Assembly: GCA_036505635.1 (NCBI GenBank)
Contig: DASXTC010000056.1
Coordinates: 1 to 64,000, forward strand
Length of the DNA stretch: 64,000 nt
Origin: DASXTC01 sp036505635
GTDB taxonomy: Bacteria > Acidobacteriota > Polarisedimenticolia > JACPZX01 > DASXTC01
Reading direction: 5' to 3'
Shown here: positions 24,316 to 33,300 of the stretch, piece by piece
Numbering within the stretch: the stretch's first letter is position 1
How the letters are laid out: each line of letters starts with the position of its first letter
The notes under the pieces: generated by a model
What the model was told of the DNA's origin: nothing
The model's database searches: none
What the model saw: only the letters and a program-made list of their open reading frames with translations
Program-made: the position numbers and the translations under genes

Positions 24316-25112
24316 GCGTAGCCCGCCTCGTCAAGATCCTCCTCTTCCATCCCGAGGAAGTGACCGATCTCGTGCAGCAGGGTGACCCGGATCTCCTCCA
24401 CCAGCTCCTCGACCGTCTCGCACTGGCGCTCGAGGCTCCTCTGGAAGAGATAGATGGCCTCGGGGGGGCCAGCCAGATCCTGCGTGGTCTTCTGCGTGAG
24501 GGGGGTGCCGACGAAAAGACCCAGCAGGTCGGGGGACGGTTCCTCCAGGGTCGCAAGAAGCGCGGCGGAGGGCACCTGCTCCAGGAGGATCGGGACATTG
24601 CCGATCCGCTGGCGGAACTCCGCAGGAATGCTGGCGAGCGCCTCCTCGACGATCGCCTCGAACGCCGAACGATCAATCCGATCCGGAGCCCGGTACCGAT
24701 CCGGACCGAGGTCCGCGGCCTGCCGGAAGGAAGCGTCCGCGTCGGCGTGGCGGCCCGTCATGTCGAGCAGGAGCCCCCGAAGATGATGGGCGTACGGGTT
24801 TCTGACATCCTGTGGGAGGACCCGCTCGATCTCCAGCAAGCCCTCCTCGAACCGGCAGGTCTCGTAGAGCAGCGCGGCCAGAGTCAGCCGGCACGGGACG
24901 TCGTCCGGCTCCCGCGCGAGCAGGGATCGCAGCTCGCTGTGGGCGGCCTCGAGATCCCCCGACTCGAAGCGAGCCGAAGCGGAAAGGAAGCTTGCCTCGA
25001 CGTCCTCCGGCTCCTCGGCGAGGAGCGCCGAAGCCACCTCGATGGCTCCGTCGAACTCCCCCTGCTCGAGGAGGTCCCACCCAAGATCGAGACGTACTTC
25101 CCTGGCTCCCAT
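24312..25112 (-). CDS. TPR-repeat protein fused to a Zincin_1-type metallopeptidase domain
   Basis: A 266-residue cytoplasmic protein. Residues 1-135 are TPR-like helical repeats (LLEQGEFDGAIEVASALLAEEP and similar). The C-terminal half matches the small zincin family (formerly DUF1025): FEAIVEEALASIPAEF, LGLFVGTPL, IYLFQRSLE and the metal motif TLLHEIGHFLGM. The family is normally a stand-alone domain of about 120 residues, so the TPR fusion is unusual. ATG 25112 has TAGATT ten bases upstream and no Shine-Dalgarno. Confidence 0.82.
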   Translation of the reverse strand: MGAREVRLDLGWDLLEQGEFDGAIEVASALLAEEPEDVEASFLSASARFESGDLEAAHSELRSLLAREPDDVPCRLTLAALLYETCRFEEGLLEIERVLPQDVRNPYAHHLRGLLLDMTGRHADADASFRQAADLGPDRYRAPDRIDRSAFEAIVEEALASIPAEFRQRIGNVPILLEQVPSAALLATLEEPSPDLLGLFVGTPLTQKTTQDLAGPPEAIYLFQRSLERQCETVEELVEEIRVTLLHEIGHFLGMEEEDLDEAGYA

Positions 25113-25145
25113 AGTGGCGGAGAATCTAGCACAGGCCCAGGCCGG

Positions 25146-26174
25146 CTATCTCCCTGACTTGATCTCGTCGTAGATCACGGCGATGTCATTGCCAAGCGCG
25201 CGGAAGGCCGGCTTGATCTCGGGGTAGGCCTCCATCCTGATGGCTCGCACGGCGTCGGCCTTCGACATGCCCGCCTTTACCGCTTTCTCCACCTCGGCCC
25301 TCAGGTCCGCCAGGAAGTCCCGGGCGCGTTTGAGCGTCGCGATGCCGCTCACCGGGCCGTGGCCCGCGATCACCTTGGCGTCGGGGGGCACGTGCGCGAT
25401 CGCGTAGTCGATGTTCTCGATATACCCCTTCACGCTGCCCCCGCCCAGAGCGTCGATGAAGGGATACATGCCGTTGAAGAACAGGTCCCCCATGTGCAGG
25501 ACCTTCTGGTCCTTGAAGTAGACCATCGAATCGCCGTCTGTATGGCCGGGCGCCACGTGGAAGATCTGGACCTCCTGTCCCCCCAGCCAGACCCTCACGT
25601 GCCCCTCGTAGGTCAGACCGGGCGGCGCGGCCGTCTCCACCTTGAACGCGTTGGCGGCATCGAGGAAGAACTTCGCGAGCCCCAGGTCCTTCTCGAGCGC
25701 GACCCTCCAGGGATCGTTGGGGTCCTTTATGGCCGCGATCTCGGTCTCGATCGCCTTAATCTTGTCCGGGAAGGTCCGCTTCACCGTCTCGGGATACTCC
25801 AGCAGCCGGGGGCGCACCGAATCGTGCGCAATGATCTCGGCGAGCTTGTTGAAGACGCTGTTGCCTCCCGTGTGATCGGCGTGGTAGTGCGTGTTGACGA
25901 GGTACCGGATCGGCTTGTCCGTGACGCTGCGAATCTGATCGACGATCCCCTGGGCGATGTTCTCGTACTGGTCATCGACCACGAGCACGCCCGCATCGGT
26001 CACGAGGAAACCGACGTTGCCTCCCTGCCCGAAGAGACAGTAGGCCCGGTCGGTCAGCTTCTCCAGCGTGAAGGTGGGACGGGGCTGGTCCGGATCGGGA
26101 GGCGTGCCACGATGGGCGAGTACGGGGAGGGCGATGAGGAGGAGCAGGCTTGCGGTCAGCGCGCGACGGAGCAT
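25146..26174 (-). CDS. Exported metallo-beta-lactamase-fold hydrolase
   Basis: A 342-residue protein with a signal peptide (MLRRALTASLLLLIALPVLA). The MBL zinc motif is NTHYHADHTGG, with further ligands in APGHTDGDS, GDLFFNG and IAGHGPVSG. The insert after the first motif (residues about 150-190) is helical, as in periplasmic MBL hydrolases such as SoxH-like or quinoprotein-relay proteins. Substrate cannot be inferred; true beta-lactamase activity is not implied. ATG 26174 follows a strong AGGAGG. Confidence 0.85.
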   Translation of the reverse strand: MLRRALTASLLLLIALPVLAHRGTPPDPDQPRPTFTLEKLTDRAYCLFGQGGNVGFLVTDAGVLVVDDQYENIAQGIVDQIRSVTDKPIRYLVNTHYHADHTGGNSVFNKLAEIIAHDSVRPRLLEYPETVKRTFPDKIKAIETEIAAIKDPNDPWRVALEKDLGLAKFFLDAANAFKVETAAPPGLTYEGHVRVWLGGQEVQIFHVAPGHTDGDSMVYFKDQKVLHMGDLFFNGMYPFIDALGGGSVKGYIENIDYAIAHVPPDAKVIAGHGPVSGIATLKRARDFLADLRAEVEKAVKAGMSKADAVRAIRMEAYPEIKPAFRALGNDIAVIYDEIKSGR

Positions 26175-26218
26175 GGCGGCCTCCTGACGGACGTCAACGA
26201 GAGGGACGGGACGCGCTG

Positions 26219-26248
26219 ACTCTATCGCCACGCCTTCGCGGGTGTCAA
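26219..26248 (-). promoter_or_regulatory. Sigma-70-type promoter for the MBL-fold gene
   Basis: On the minus strand TTGACA (26248-26243) and TAGAGT (26224-26219) are 18 bases apart, about 45 bases before the start codon. The same bases read rightward as GTGTCA could serve the divergent dinB promoter. Confidence 0.6.
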
Positions 26249-26264
26249 CGGAGACCCCGCGGCC

Positions 26265-26270
26265 TATACT
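26265..26270 (+). promoter_or_regulatory. -10 element for dinB, near-leaderless
   Basis: TATACT ends nine bases before the dinB ATG. A weak -35 (GTGTCA, 26242-26247) lies 17 bases upstream. No LexA-like operator was recognised here. Confidence 0.45.
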
Positions 26271-26279
26271 GGATGCGTC

Positions 26280-27404
26280 ATGCGCGGCGAAGCCACCAGC
26301 GTTCGGCCGGAATGCTCTCCAACCGCCGGGCGGACCCGCGCCCAGCCGGTCCGGCGCATCATCCATCTGGACATGGATGCCTTCTTCGCCTCCGTCGAGC
26401 AGCTCGACGATCCCTCCCTGCGGGGCAAGCCGGTCGCGGTGGGAGGGGATCCGACACGGCGCGGCGTGGTGGCGGCCGCCTCCTACGAGGCGAGGGCATT
26501 CGGTGTCCGGTCGGCGATGCCGATGAGCCAGGCGGTGCGTCTGTGCGCCGACCTGGTCTGCGTGCGCCCCCGGATCGGTCGGTACGTGGACGTGTCGCGG
26601 AGGATTCGCGACGTGATGAGGAGATGGACCCCCCTCGTCGAGATGGCCTCCCTCGACGAAGCGTACCTCGACGTGAGCGGGGCCGAGCTGCCCGCCTCGG
26701 AGATCGCGCTGCGTCTGAAGGCCGAGATTCGCGCCGAGGTGGGGCTCACCGCCTCGGCGGGAGTCGGCCCTTCGAAGCTGGTGGCAAAGATCGCCTCCGA
26801 CATGCGGAAGCCGGATGGGCTGGTCGTCGTCAGGCCGTCGCAGGTCCTGGCCTTCCTCGCTCCCCTGCCCGCCGGGCGCCTGCCGGGCGTGGGCCCCGTC
26901 ACCCAGGGGAAGCTGGAACGGCTCGGGATCAGGACGATCGGCGATCTGGCCCGCTTCCCCGAGGAGAGGCTGGCCGCCCGGCTCGGACGCATGGGTGGAG
27001 CGCTCGTCGCCCTCGCGAGCGGTCGGGACAATAGAGCGGTCGTGCCCGCCAGGCCCACGCGCTCGATCTCCTGCGAGCGGACACTGCCGGAGGACACGCG
27101 TGATGTCGCCGCCCTCGAACGTATCCTCGATCGGTTCTCCGCGGAGATCGAGTCGGCGCTGCGCGAGGAGGGGCTCCGGGCCAGGACGGTCGTGCTCAAG
27201 GTCCGCTACTCCGATTTCAGCGATATCTCGCGCTCCCGGACGCTCAGGACCGGTTTCGACGGAGCCGCCGTCATCGCCCGCGAGGCCCGTCTCCTTCTGG
27301 CGCGCACGGAGGCCGGCCGGCGGAAGGTGCGCCTGGTCGGCGTCGGCGTGTCGGGGTTGGCGGGCAGCGCCGAACCATTCCAGCAACCGCTCTTCCCCGC
27401 GTGA
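26280..27404 (+). CDS. dinB: DNA polymerase IV (Y family)
   Basis: A 374-residue translesion polymerase. Catalytic carboxylates lie in IIHLDMDAFFASVE and MASLDEAYLDVS; the helix-hairpin-helix is LPGVGPVTQGKLERLG; the little-finger domain includes CERTLPEDT. The C-terminus FQQPLFPA holds QQPLF, a good sliding-clamp-binding motif. It carries a 25-residue N-terminal extension before the usual start of the palm. The TPR gene starts 11 bases later. Confidence 0.93.
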   Translation: MRGEATSVRPECSPTAGRTRAQPVRRIIHLDMDAFFASVEQLDDPSLRGKPVAVGGDPTRRGVVAAASYEARAFGVRSAMPMSQAVRLCADLVCVRPRIGRYVDVSRRIRDVMRRWTPLVEMASLDEAYLDVSGAELPASEIALRLKAEIRAEVGLTASAGVGPSKLVAKIASDMRKPDGLVVVRPSQVLAFLAPLPAGRLPGVGPVTQGKLERLGIRTIGDLARFPEERLAARLGRMGGALVALASGRDNRAVVPARPTRSISCERTLPEDTRDVAALERILDRFSAEIESALREEGLRARTVVLKVRYSDFSDISRSRTLRTGFDGAAVIAREARLLLARTEAGRRKVRLVGVGVSGLAGSAEPFQQPLFPA

Positions 27405-27414
27405 GAGGTGCGTC

Positions 27415-29004
27415 ATGATCCCGCTGATCCTCCGGTCGCTCGCGATGCTGGCGGTGGCGCACCTCGATCCGAACACCGCACCGCCCGCGCCCGCGGATCG
27501 GGCCGACGCCGAGCGGCAGGAGGAGACCGCCCCCGACGGTGAAACTCAGTCACCGCTCTCCGCGGCCGCGATGTGCGCGCGCGGGGAGACCGATCTGCAG
27601 GATGGCTCACGTTCGGATCTGCTGCACGCGCGCTCTCTTTTCAGGCTCGCCGCCGAGTGGTACCCGTCGGAGCCGTGCGGCCACGCGGGGCTGGGCCGCG
27701 CCGCCACCCTGATCTATCTGCGGGGGGTCGAGGAGGATGAAGCCCTCGTCACCCAGGCGCTCGAGGAAGCTCGGCGCGCGGTGGATCTCGATCCGAATTC
27801 AGCCCCGGGCCGGGCGGCCCTGGCGGCCGCGCAGTTCGCCGACTTGCGGACGGAGGAGGCACGGACCACCGCGCGTTCGGCGCTCTCCCTGGATCCCAAC
27901 TGCATTCCCGCCCTGCAGACCTCCGCCGTCGTCGCCGCCGCCGCGGGCCGCTTCCAGAGCGCCCGCGAGTCGATCGAGCGCGCCCTCGAGCTGCGGCCCG
28001 ACCTCGCGGTCAGCCATCAGATCCTCGGCAACATCGAGTACCTGGAAGGAGAGCCGGTCGCGGCGATCGGGTCGTACCGCACCGCGCTGACGCTCTCCGC
28101 CGACTTCCTGCCCGCCCTCATGCAGCTCGCCGCCGCATACGACCAGCTCGGCGATCGGCAAGGCTCGGGGCTCATCTTCGAGAAGGTTCTCAAGGAGCAC
28201 CCCGAGGAGTCCTCACGCTGCCATCTCTACATGGGACACTCCCTGATGGGCAGGAACAGCTGGAAGGCGGCGCTCGGGGCCTTCGAGAAGGCCACATTCA
28301 AGACACGCCGCGGACTCTGCGGCGGGACAGTCCTCTTTCTCAAAGGGATCTGCTTCGCGCAGCTCGGGCGCAATGACGAGGCGCGCGCCGCGTTTCGCGA
28401 GGTGATCGACAAGTGGCCCGACGCCACGCTGGGAACGGCACGCCCGGAGAGGCTCATTCCAAAGGCCTACGAGGAGCTGGCCCGGCTGGAGATGAGGGAG
28501 CGCGACGCCGAGGGGGCCGCGGCTCTCCTGGAGGAGGGGGCGGGCCGGCCTGACGCCGGCCCAGATCTCATGCTTCACCTCGCGCAGCTTTACGTGGACT
28601 ACAACCTTCACGACAAGGCGCTCGCGCTGCTCGAGAAGGCCGCCTCGGCAGACCTGGCCCCGAGGAGCGCGCAGCCGATCCTCGGCGCCTATGTCACTTG
28701 GGCGCGTCTGGCCAGAGGACGTGCCGACCAGGCCTCGCTCGATCGGCTCGCTCGCGGTCTGGAGGGACGCGCCGCGGCCCTGGTCGAGCTGCACGACTAT
28801 GTCATCGACCTGGAGGCGGTCAGAGCCCTCTCGATCGCAGGGCGCGGCGCCAGCGCGCTGGCCGGTCTCAAGAGGGCCGTCGAGTCGGGCTACGCCCACC
28901 TCGGCTGGATCGAGTCCGACCCCGAGATGGAAAGCCTGAGGAACGCACCCGGATATCAGGATCTGGTGCGATCGAGACGACTCGGCGGCTCCCCAACCGA
29001 TTGA
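27415..29004 (+). CDS. TPR-repeat protein, possibly exported
   Basis: A 529-residue protein. A short hydrophobic N-terminus (MIPLILRSLAMLAVAHL) may be a weak signal or anchor, followed by a charged linker and then many TPR units (for example ARRAVDLDPNSAPGRAALAAAQFA, IERALELRPDLAVSHQ). The C-terminal part ends in a segment like the TPR-end motif of peptidase-associated proteins (LGWIESDPEMESLRNAPGYQDL). A GAGAGG site precedes ATG 27415. It should be a scaffold for protein interaction; partners unknown. Confidence 0.82.
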   Translation: MIPLILRSLAMLAVAHLDPNTAPPAPADRADAERQEETAPDGETQSPLSAAAMCARGETDLQDGSRSDLLHARSLFRLAAEWYPSEPCGHAGLGRAATLIYLRGVEEDEALVTQALEEARRAVDLDPNSAPGRAALAAAQFADLRTEEARTTARSALSLDPNCIPALQTSAVVAAAAGRFQSARESIERALELRPDLAVSHQILGNIEYLEGEPVAAIGSYRTALTLSADFLPALMQLAAAYDQLGDRQGSGLIFEKVLKEHPEESSRCHLYMGHSLMGRNSWKAALGAFEKATFKTRRGLCGGTVLFLKGICFAQLGRNDEARAAFREVIDKWPDATLGTARPERLIPKAYEELARLEMRERDAEGAAALLEEGAGRPDAGPDLMLHLAQLYVDYNLHDKALALLEKAASADLAPRSAQPILGAYVTWARLARGRADQASLDRLARGLEGRAAALVELHDYVIDLEAVRALSIAGRGASALAGLKRAVESGYAHLGWIESDPEMESLRNAPGYQDLVRSRRLGGSPTD

Positions 29005-29030
29005 CCCGTCACAACTTATTGTGTTAGTAT
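29001..29030 (+). promoter_or_regulatory. Promoter of the cohesin/dockerin protease operon
   Basis: TTGACC (29001-29006) and TAGTAT (29025-29030) are 18 bases apart, directly after the TPR gene stop. Transcription would start near 29037, which rules out a GTG at 29021 as the first start codon of the next gene. Confidence 0.6.
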
Positions 29031-29107
29031 CGCGACTGCTCCTGGTCTGCCAACCGGAAGCTCCCGCGGGGGGTCAAACAGTTGGGCCCGAGGCGATCCG
29101 CGGGCGT

Positions 29108-29794
29108 GTGATCCGGGTCAGGTACCGGAGGCTGAAGGGGGGGCTGGCCGTCGCGGGGCCGTCGCGCCGCGGCCCGGTCGGCCGGGGGAACTTGAGAGGG
29201 ATCGCTTCCTGCCTGAGCCTGGTGGCGGCTCTCCTCCTCGCCGCCTGCAAGGCCGCCGACGATGGCGGTTCGGACCTGCGCATCTCGCTCCTCTTCACTC
29301 CGCCGACGGGCGGGACGGACAACGTCGTCTGGATCGCCGGGTCGGGACGATCCGGAGGCCGGCTGCTGGTGGATGTTGTCGTGCGCGACATCTCTTTCGA
29401 GTTCGACGGTTTCAACGTAGAGGTCCTCTTCGACCCGCTCGTCGCCGAGGTGGAGAGCCTCGCCAGCGGCGGGGTGCTGCAGGCCTGCACCTCGCTGCCG
29501 GTCCTCGGGGCCGACAACATCGCCAGCGGCAACGCCAATGCCACCGGTACGCTCCTCTTCAGCGAAGCGATCTCCGGCGCCTCGCCTCCCCCATGCACGG
29601 TAGCGGGCACCACGACGCTCGCGCGCATCGTCTTCAGGCCCCGGGGCCGTGGCGACGCGTCACTCCCCTTCGTCCCGTACAACGGCAACCCGTCCAGCCC
29701 GTCAGGCTCGCGGCTCTACCGGAGAGTCCCCGTCAACCCCGACGTGGGCGCCACCTTCTTCGACAGCCTGGCCCTGATCAAGGTGAGGCACTGA
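29108..29794 (+). CDS. Lipoprotein with a cohesin-like domain
   Basis: The protein has a lipoprotein signal (CLSLVAALLLAAC, lipobox LAAC), so it should be membrane anchored. The mature domain of about 170 residues is cohesin-like: LLVDVVVRDISFEFDGFNVEVLFDPLVAEVE, the strand pattern of type I/II cohesins, continues to TTLARIVFRPRG. Start is uncertain: GTG 29108 gives a long Arg-rich n-region, TTG 29192 gives a compact signal. It is the first gene of an operon whose last product carries a dockerin. The assignment is by pattern; a profile search would settle it. Confidence 0.68.
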   Translation: MIRVRYRRLKGGLAVAGPSRRGPVGRGNLRGIASCLSLVAALLLAACKAADDGGSDLRISLLFTPPTGGTDNVVWIAGSGRSGGRLLVDVVVRDISFEFDGFNVEVLFDPLVAEVESLASGGVLQACTSLPVLGADNIASGNANATGTLLFSEAISGASPPPCTVAGTTTLARIVFRPRGRGDASLPFVPYNGNPSSPSGSRLYRRVPVNPDVGATFFDSLALIKVRH

Positions 29795-30339
29795 TGCGAA
29801 GCGAGAGACCCGGGGCGGCGCGCGACAGCTACCGGTGCGCGGTGGCCCTCCTCCTTCTCGGGCTGGCGGGACCCTTCGAGAGCTCCGCGCCTCTTGCCGC
29901 CTCAGGCGCGAGGGTGCGCGCGGTGCCCGCCGCCAGGGCCATCGCGATCGGCGAGACGGTGGTCGTCACCGTCCGGATCGAAGGCGCGCGTGACGTGGGA
30001 AGCACCCCATTCACGCTGCACTTCGATCCCGCGATCCTGGAGTTCGTAGCCGGCTCGGCGGTCGAGGGGAGCTTCCTCGGACGCGACGGCACCGCAACCA
30101 GCTTCCTTGCCGCGCCCGGGCCCGCTTCGCGAGGGGGCGGTGTGGTCGTGGGCCTCTCGCGGCTTCGGGCCGGCCGTGGCGCGCAGGGCAAGGGGGTCCT
30201 CTGCCGGCTGACCTTCCGCGCTCGCTCTCCCGGGATCACTCCCGTGAGCTTCGCCCGCGCGAACGTCCTCAGTCCCGCGGCCTCGCCGCTTCCGGTGGCC
30301 TTCAAGGCGACCGCCATTGAAGTGAGGCCCGCGCGATGA
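29794..30339 (+). CDS. Exported cohesin-domain protein
   Basis: A 181-residue protein: basic start, hydrophobic segment at about 14-35 (signal or anchor), then a single cohesin-type domain (VRAVPAARAIAIGETVVVTVRIEG, FTLHFDPAILEFVAGSAVEGSF, LCRLTFRARSPG), which matches the classical cohesin hallmark of Asp-Pro-x-hydrophobic-Leu-x-Phe after the first strands. Translationally coupled at both ends (TGATG and ATGA). It may bind the dockerin at the end of the next gene product. Confidence 0.75.
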   Translation: MRSERPGAARDSYRCAVALLLLGLAGPFESSAPLAASGARVRAVPAARAIAIGETVVVTVRIEGARDVGSTPFTLHFDPAILEFVAGSAVEGSFLGRDGTATSFLAAPGPASRGGGVVVGLSRLRAGRGAQGKGVLCRLTFRARSPGITPVSFARANVLSPAASPLPVAFKATAIEVRPAR

Positions 30340-33300
30340 GGAGGATGATTCTGCTCGCGACGGCGATCGCGGCGCTGCTGTCGTCGGCTCCCGGCCTCTC
30401 CTCCCCGCCACGCTCAGCCGGCCCGCCGGCAAAGGCGATGGTGAAGCGCACGCCTCAGGTGGACGCGTTGCTCGCCACCGGGCGCCTGCAGCTCATCGAG
30501 GAGTATGGCGACACGGCGGGCCCGGGCCGTGCGGCGACCCTTCTGGTCCGTGGTGCCGAGGAGGACCTCTCGATGGCGGAGGGCTCGGCCGGGAAAGGAC
30601 GCGGTCAGCACCGCGTGACCGACAGAGTCCACCTGCGCACGCGTGCCATCGAAACCGCGCGGCCCGAAAACGCCCCGCGGATCGGGGCCGGCCGGGCGGG
30701 CCGCCTCGAGCTGATCCAGTTCCACGGGCCGGTCAAGAAGGAGTGGCTCCACAAGCTGCGCTCCGCGGGAGGCGCCAGACCTATCGCCTATATCCCCGAC
30801 AACGCCTACATCGCGTGGGTCGAGGATCCCTCCGCAATCGAATCGGCGGGGCTCCCCCTGCAATGGCGCGAAGATTTCTCCACTCTCGACCGGTTGAGCC
30901 CGGATCTGCAGTCGGGGCCCGAACCGATCGCCGTCTCGATACAGGTGGTCCGGGCCGGCCGGCACGACGCCGTGATCGAGGAGATACGCTCCCGCTCCCT
31001 GGCCGTGCTGATGGAACCCCGCGACGTCGGGCAGGTCACTGACCTCCGCGTGACGCTCCCGGCGGAGGCGGTCCCCGAGCTGGCCGCCAGAGCCGAAGTG
31101 ATCTGGATCGAGCCGTTCGAGCAGCCTGACATGCATGATGAGAGGAGCGACCTGGTGTCCGCGGGGCTCGTCGCCGGCGGCCGGCCCCTCGGCCCCGGTT
31201 ACCTGTCCTGGCTCGAGTCGCGCGGGCTCTCTGACCTGGGGGCCCGGATCGTGGATATAACCGACACCGGAATCGACACGGGAGGGACGCAAGTCACCCA
31301 TCCCGGCTTGAAGGGTCGCGTCGCTTACTCGGTTGACCAGACGGGCGAAGGCCGCCTGGACGATTGCGCCGGCCACGGGACCAACATCGCCGGGATCATC
31401 GCTGGTGGCGCCCCCGGCGATCCGCTCCTGCTCGACGATGATGGGTACCTGCTGGGGCTCGGCATGGCCCCCACCTTGCGCGTCGGCGCGACGCGCATCT
31501 TCCTGTGCTCGAGCACCTTCCGACCGGCCGTTCCCTTCACCGACCTGGTATCGGGAGCGTACGAACGCGGAGCCCGCATCGGGAACAATTCATGGGGCGG
31601 CGTCGGGGGGCACTACAACAGCATCGACGCCGAGTATGACGCGCTGGCGCGCGACGCGAACCGGGACCCCGCCGACGGGGATCAGGGATACCTGGCCGTG
31701 TTCTCCGTCGGCAACAACGGTCCGAGCCCGCTTACCATCACCTGGCCCTCCAGCGCGAAAAACGTGCTCAGCGTCGGCGCCACGGAGAATTACAGACCCA
31801 ATGTCTCCGACGGCTGCGGGACCAGCTCGGGCCTGGCCGACAGCGTCGACCATGTCCTGTCGATCGGGAGCCGCGGACCGACGGCGGACGGTCGCTTCAA
31901 GCCCGATCTGGTCGCCCCGGGCAGCCACATCCAGTCGCTGGCCTCGGGGGGGCCGGGCTACACAGGAGAGGGGGTCTGCGATCCCTACTACCCACCCGGC
32001 CAGCGCCTCGTGAACTGGTCTACCGGGACCAGCCAGGCGGCCGCCCACGTCACGGGGGCCGCGGCCATCGCCTCGGAGGTCTACACGCGCCGGTACGGGA
32101 CCGAGCCGAGCCCCGCGATGATCAAGGCCATGCTCATCAACCACGCGCACGACATGGGCACCACGGCCCAGTCTCCGACCAACACGCTCAACCGACCCAA
32201 TTCCTCGCAGGGATGGGGCCGACTCGACCTCGGCAGCCTCGTCGACGCCAGGGCGCGCGTCGTTTTCGATCAGCAGAAGATCTTTACCGGCATCGGCGAG
32301 GCCATGACGTTCGAGCCGCTCGTCGTCGAGGATCCGAACAAACCCGTCATCCTGACCCTCGTCTGGACCGACGCGCCGGGGACGCCCGCCGGCTGGTCCT
32401 GGGTCAATGACCTCGATCTCGTCGTGGAATCGGACGGCGTCACCTACCTGGGCAACGTCCTCGATCGGGGCGTGTCGATCCCGGGGGGGCAGGCCGATTT
32501 CCGCAACAACGTGGAAGAGGTGGTGCTTCCCGCCGGCGCGAGGACGGTGCGCGCGACGGTGGAGGCGGCCAACATCGCGGGCGATGGCGTCCCCTCTCTT
32601 TTCGGCGAGACCGACCAGGATTTCGCCTTCTACGCGAGCAACGTGCGCCTCCCCGAGAGCCGCGGTGAGATCGACTTCACCGTCCCGGAGGCTTTCTGCG
32701 GAACGAAGATCGGCATCCGTCTCGCCGATCTCGGGCTCAAGGGGTTCGGCCGCGTCACGGCTGCCGTGGAGTCGGCGGGAGATCGGGAGCCGATGCTGCT
32801 CGACGAGGACCCTCCCGCCACGGGGTTGTTCTCCGGCGTCCTGGGCGTGGCGGCGGGTGCGCCGCGGCCGGGCGATGGGACGCTCCAGACCTCCGACGCG
32901 CAGCCCATCACGGCGATCTACACGGAGCCGGACCCGCAGACCGGAGTGGTCGTGGAGCGCATCGCGACGATCGCCGCCCGGTGCGCCGCGCCGGCCGTCA
33001 GCGATGTGCGGGTCGTCTCCGCCGGCGACCAGGAGGCGACGATCTCCTGGCGTACCGAGCATGAGGCCGACAGCGAAGTGTTCTACGGCGTTGACGGCGC
33101 CCGGACCTCCGTCAAGTACGACCGGCTCCTGGTGACCGAGCACAGCGTCCACCTCACCGGGCTTGCGAGCTGCGAAAGCTACTCCGCGACGGTCTCCTCC
33201 ACCGACGCGGCCGGAGTCGTCGCCACGTCGCCGGCTCCCCCTCTGCGGTTCGCCACCGGACCCGGGTCCCGCGGGCGGCGCGTCATCTTCCACGACGACA

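Noticed and set aside
26175..27476. Upstream extension of the MBL-fold frame across dinB
   Set aside because: Antisense to dinB; the start with AGGAGG at 26174 begins a clean signal peptide.
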